Assembly (NCBI GenBank): GCA_023336765.1
Contig: JAMBLL010000194.1
Location: 1 to 16,159 of the forward strand
Origin: Actinomycetes bacterium
Lineage (GTDB): Bacteria; Actinomycetota; Acidimicrobiia; Spongiisociales; UBA5794
Direction: 5' to 3'
DNA length: 16,159 bases
Both the position numbers and the translations under genes were made by a program. The notes below the pieces were generated by a model. The model did no database searches, was not told the DNA's origin, and saw only the letters and a list, made by a program, of their open reading frames with translations. Below are positions 14,228 through 16,159 of this stretch, piece by piece (the stretch's first letter is position 1; the number at the start of each line of letters is the position of its first letter).

Positions 14228-14245
14228 CCGCTGGCTACACAGCGG
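14228..14245 (+). terminator. Short hairpin after the membrane-protein gene
   Basis: CCGCTG-GCTACA-CAGCGG is a perfect 6-base stem, 44 bases after the stop codon, with no T-run. It is a weak terminator candidate. Confidence 0.3.
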
Positions 14246-14307
14246 GTCTATCGGGCTCTTCTTGCGGCGAGGGTTCTGGTGAATGGCGATGTGGGGCGGT
14301 ATATGGC

Positions 14308-15537
14308 ATGATTCACCGAATGCCACGAAGTGACCCCAGGTCGGTAGTTTCTGACCCCGACCAACCCGCAGTGGAGATCCTTCTCGGCCCTCAAGCTGGC
14401 CCGTTCCTTGACGCCGTACTCGAAGGGACAGGTTCGAGGCTGCGATCGTACACCGTGTCCCAGGTTCGGTTCGTCCCATCGAAGTCGGTGACGGTGCAGT
14501 ATCGCGCCAAGCTGGTGTCATCCACCGGTCGACCTGAGTCAGTCACCTTCGTTGCCACGTCGGGGGTGACAACACCTGATGGTGTACCTGTTTTCGCTGC
14601 AGACGGCCTTGAGGTGGCGTTCTGGCAGTTCCCGAATGACCCGTTCCTGCCCGGTCTGGCTTCGGCCACCGATCCGGACCGTGTGAGCGACTTGCTTGGA
14701 CTCCTGGGTGCACCCCAGGAGTCGGTCAAGCTCGCCACCAGGGCCTACCGGCCAGGCAGACGTGCTGTCATCGAGGCCTCGGGTACGACACATCGAATCT
14801 TCCTTAAGATCGTTCGGCCCGGGAGAACCGCTGCCCTTCAACAGGCACATACTTCACTGGCCCAGCACGTGCCGGTACCCCATTCGTTCGGATGGTCTGA
14901 CGATCTTGGAGTCGTGGCTCTCCAAGCGATGCCAGGCCGTACCTTGCGCGCTGCTCTGACCGCTCGATCCAGCGGAGTCCCGACCGCTGCTGACCTGGTG
15001 GCCCTTCTCGACCGTTTCCCCGAACCCGGAGGCACAGCCAGGACCGTTTTGGGCCCACATCAGCGCGCCGCGGATCGTGCTCGATTACTCGACGCTGTAG
15101 CACCCGAACTCGCCACGAGGGTCGAAGCGATTGTGGATCGACTCGGTGCGGTTGCCGAAGAATCCCCGGTCGCTGTACACGGAGACTTCCACTCGTCTCA
15201 GGTTCTTGTCAACCGAAACGACATTGTGGGCCTCGTTGACGTCGACACCGCTGGAGTGGGGGAGAGGGCGAACGACCTGGCCAACATCGTCGGACATCTG
15301 GCAACGCTTGGTATCGATTCTCCCGCACGACGAGGCATTTCGGACTACGGCGGAGCACTCATGAGGGATTTCGACAGACGTACCGATCCTGTGGATCTTC
15401 GGCTCAGAGTCTCAGCAGTCATCCTCGGTCTGGCCACCGGTCCGTTCCGGGTCCAGGAGCGACAATGGCCGAAAGCGACGGAGCGTCGCGTGGCTCTCGC
15501 TGAGTCCTGGCTCACCTCCGCCGACGAGATCCAGTGA
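14308..15537 (+). CDS. APH-fold phosphotransferase (aminoglycoside phosphotransferase-like)
   Basis: A 409-residue protein. The C-terminal two thirds show the APH/kinase fold: the candidate ATP-binding lysine K167 (RIFLKIVRPG), the Brenner-like loop HGDFHSSQVLV (H291, D293, H295) and the metal-binding GLVDVDTAG (D311/D313) followed by ANDLAN. The Asn usual in the catalytic loop is Gln (Q298), as I recall in an actinobacterial subfamily. The N-terminal 150 residues are a separate region lacking a motif I recognise. Substrates of this superfamily include antibiotics, choline, sugars and amino-acid derivatives, so resistance should not be assumed. The ATG at 14308 or at 14320 may be the start; no ribosome-binding site decides between them. 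The gene appears monocistronic. Confidence 0.75.
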   Translation: MIHRMPRSDPRSVVSDPDQPAVEILLGPQAGPFLDAVLEGTGSRLRSYTVSQVRFVPSKSVTVQYRAKLVSSTGRPESVTFVATSGVTTPDGVPVFAADGLEVAFWQFPNDPFLPGLASATDPDRVSDLLGLLGAPQESVKLATRAYRPGRRAVIEASGTTHRIFLKIVRPGRTAALQQAHTSLAQHVPVPHSFGWSDDLGVVALQAMPGRTLRAALTARSSGVPTAADLVALLDRFPEPGGTARTVLGPHQRAADRARLLDAVAPELATRVEAIVDRLGAVAEESPVAVHGDFHSSQVLVNRNDIVGLVDVDTAGVGERANDLANIVGHLATLGIDSPARRGISDYGGALMRDFDRRTDPVDLRLRVSAVILGLATGPFRVQERQWPKATERRVALAESWLTSADEIQ

Positions 15538-15591
15538 TCGATCTCATGTACCGATACGATCGCCGACGTCGGCAGCCTGTTTGACGAGCAC

Positions 15592-15619
15592 TTGCCAAAT
15601 TCCACCAGCGTGCTATTGT
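15592..15619 (+). promoter_or_regulatory. Promoter of the acidic repeat protein gene
   Basis: TTGCCA (15592-15597), a 16-base spacer and TATTGT (15614-15619) precede a leader of about 28 bases. The -35 box is the same as in the AbiE promoter. A palindrome GCCGACGTCGGC at 15562-15573 lies upstream and may end the kinase-like transcript. Confidence 0.5.
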
Positions 15620-15653
15620 TGCAGTTCAACGTAGGAATTTCGAAAGGACCGAT

Positions 15654-16159
15654 ATGCCGATACCGATCAAATGGAAGCTGGTAGCTGGCTCAGCCGCCGC
15701 TGCAATTATCGGCGTTTCAACGGCCGCCGCCGCCACCGGTCCAGAGACTGCGGAACTCGATCTCGACGATGTTGTAGCAGTCAGCGAGGTAGCCAACGCT
15801 CCGGCTGCGGACCTGTTGGAAGGTCCCGTCTATCTTGCCGTCGATGCAGACGATTCTCTCGCCTCGCCGTTCGACAGCCCGGAATCCCCGGACAGCATTG
15901 ACTCACCGGATTCGCCGGATTCGCCTGAGAGTGTCGATTCGCCGGATTCGCCGGATTCGCCAGAAAGCGTCGACAGTCCGGATACCCGAGTCTCGGCGGT
16001 TGGAGACGATGATCAGGAAATCCGAGGTTCAGCGGTTGGCGACGATGACCCGGGCGACGCGGACGACCCGGACAGTGTTGATTCACCTGATTCGCCTGAG
16101 AGTGTCGATTCCCCGGATTCACCCGATTCGCCTGAGAGTGTCGATTCCCCGGATTCACC
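15654..16159 (+). CDS. Secreted acidic Ser-Pro-Asp repeat protein (5' part, cut by window end)
   Basis: The frame is open from ATG 15654 to the last base, 168 codons, with AAAGGA five bases upstream of the start. A signal peptide is clear (MPIPIKWKLVAGSAAAAIIG, then VSTAAAA; cleavage near residue 27). An acidic region follows (ELDLDDVVAVSEV), then from about residue 75 a low-complexity tract built of DSP, ESP and SVD units, twice interrupted by a SAVGDDD block. Net charge is strongly negative. Such tracts can act as cell-wall-spanning stalks, calcium-binding or ion-shielding regions; none is proven here. No catalytic or anchoring domain is visible before the window ends, and the function is unknown. 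The repeated DNA suggests length variation. Confidence 0.8.
   Translation, partial: MPIPIKWKLVAGSAAAAIIGVSTAAAATGPETAELDLDDVVAVSEVANAPAADLLEGPVYLAVDADDSLASPFDSPESPDSIDSPDSPDSPESVDSPDSPDSPESVDSPDTRVSAVGDDDQEIRGSAVGDDDPGDADDPDSVDSPDSPESVDSPDSPDSPESVDSPDS
15900..16159 (+). repeat. 36-bp in-frame repeats encoding SPDSPDSPESVD
   Basis: Units of 36 bases start at 15900, 15936 and 16107. A 27-base shortened unit lies at 16080-16106, and a partial unit from 16143 is cut by the window end. Each full unit encodes a DSPDSPDSPESV-type 12-mer. The third positions differ between units, so the repeat is partly old; the copies at 16080-16159 are closest to each other. Confidence 0.8.

Noticed and set aside
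13937..14521. Minus-strand ORF of 194 codons
   Set aside because: It runs antisense across both the membrane-protein gene and the start of the APH-fold gene and shows no domain.
15900..16159. CRISPR array
   Set aside because: The repeats are contiguous, in frame with a secreted protein, and have no unique spacers.

Overview
The window looks like chromosome from a moderately GC-rich actinobacterium, possibly of the class Acidimicrobiia. This placement is an inference, not a proven assignment. It rests on a secreted M23 protein with the actinobacterial ending NPYATVRAAC, a likely leaderless promoter, an HTH fragment of actinobacterial type, and an acidic Ser-Pro-Asp repeat protein. There is no rRNA, no intact tRNA, no CRISPR array, no transposase and no integrase in the window.

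Layout, left part (1-8340). An AbiE-like type IV toxin-antitoxin pair (minus strand) has a palindrome over a probable leaderless promoter. It is followed by a tRNA-Met-like fragment at 2011-2031. Next come a secreted coiled-coil/poly-Ser/M23 protein (minus), an ABM-domain protein, a poorly explained 410-bp gap, a secreted 5'-nucleotidase closed by a strong hairpin, and a FIST-domain sensor overlapping a class III adenylate cyclase by ATGA. A truncated HTH gene then runs into a second, longer 3' fragment of a tRNA-Met-like gene (8290-8338). The two tRNA fragments share 18 of 19 bases in direct orientation, so this part may be an integrated or rearranged island.

Layout, right part (8400-16159). 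An Lrp/AsnC regulator diverges from a Cys/Met-metabolism PLP enzyme, with four GCAAG/CTTGC half-sites between them. The PLP gene is followed by a possible 28-codon ORF and an M20 peptidase/deacylase, probably one operon for amino-acid turnover. After a repeat-rich gap, an AraC regulator (minus) diverges from an isochorismatase-like cysteine hydrolase. Then come a four-helix membrane protein, an APH-fold kinase-like protein, and the start of a secreted protein with 36-bp repeats encoding an acidic Ser-Pro-Asp/Glu tract, cut by the window end.

How the genes work together: four local circuits can be read. They are AbiE autoregulation, FIST ligand sensing coupled to cAMP synthesis, Lrp control of amino-acid catabolism, and AraC control of a hydrolase. 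The best candidates for new biology are the tRNA-fragment-bounded segment, the FIST-cyclase pair, the M23 protein lacking a zinc ligand, and the acidic repeat protein.
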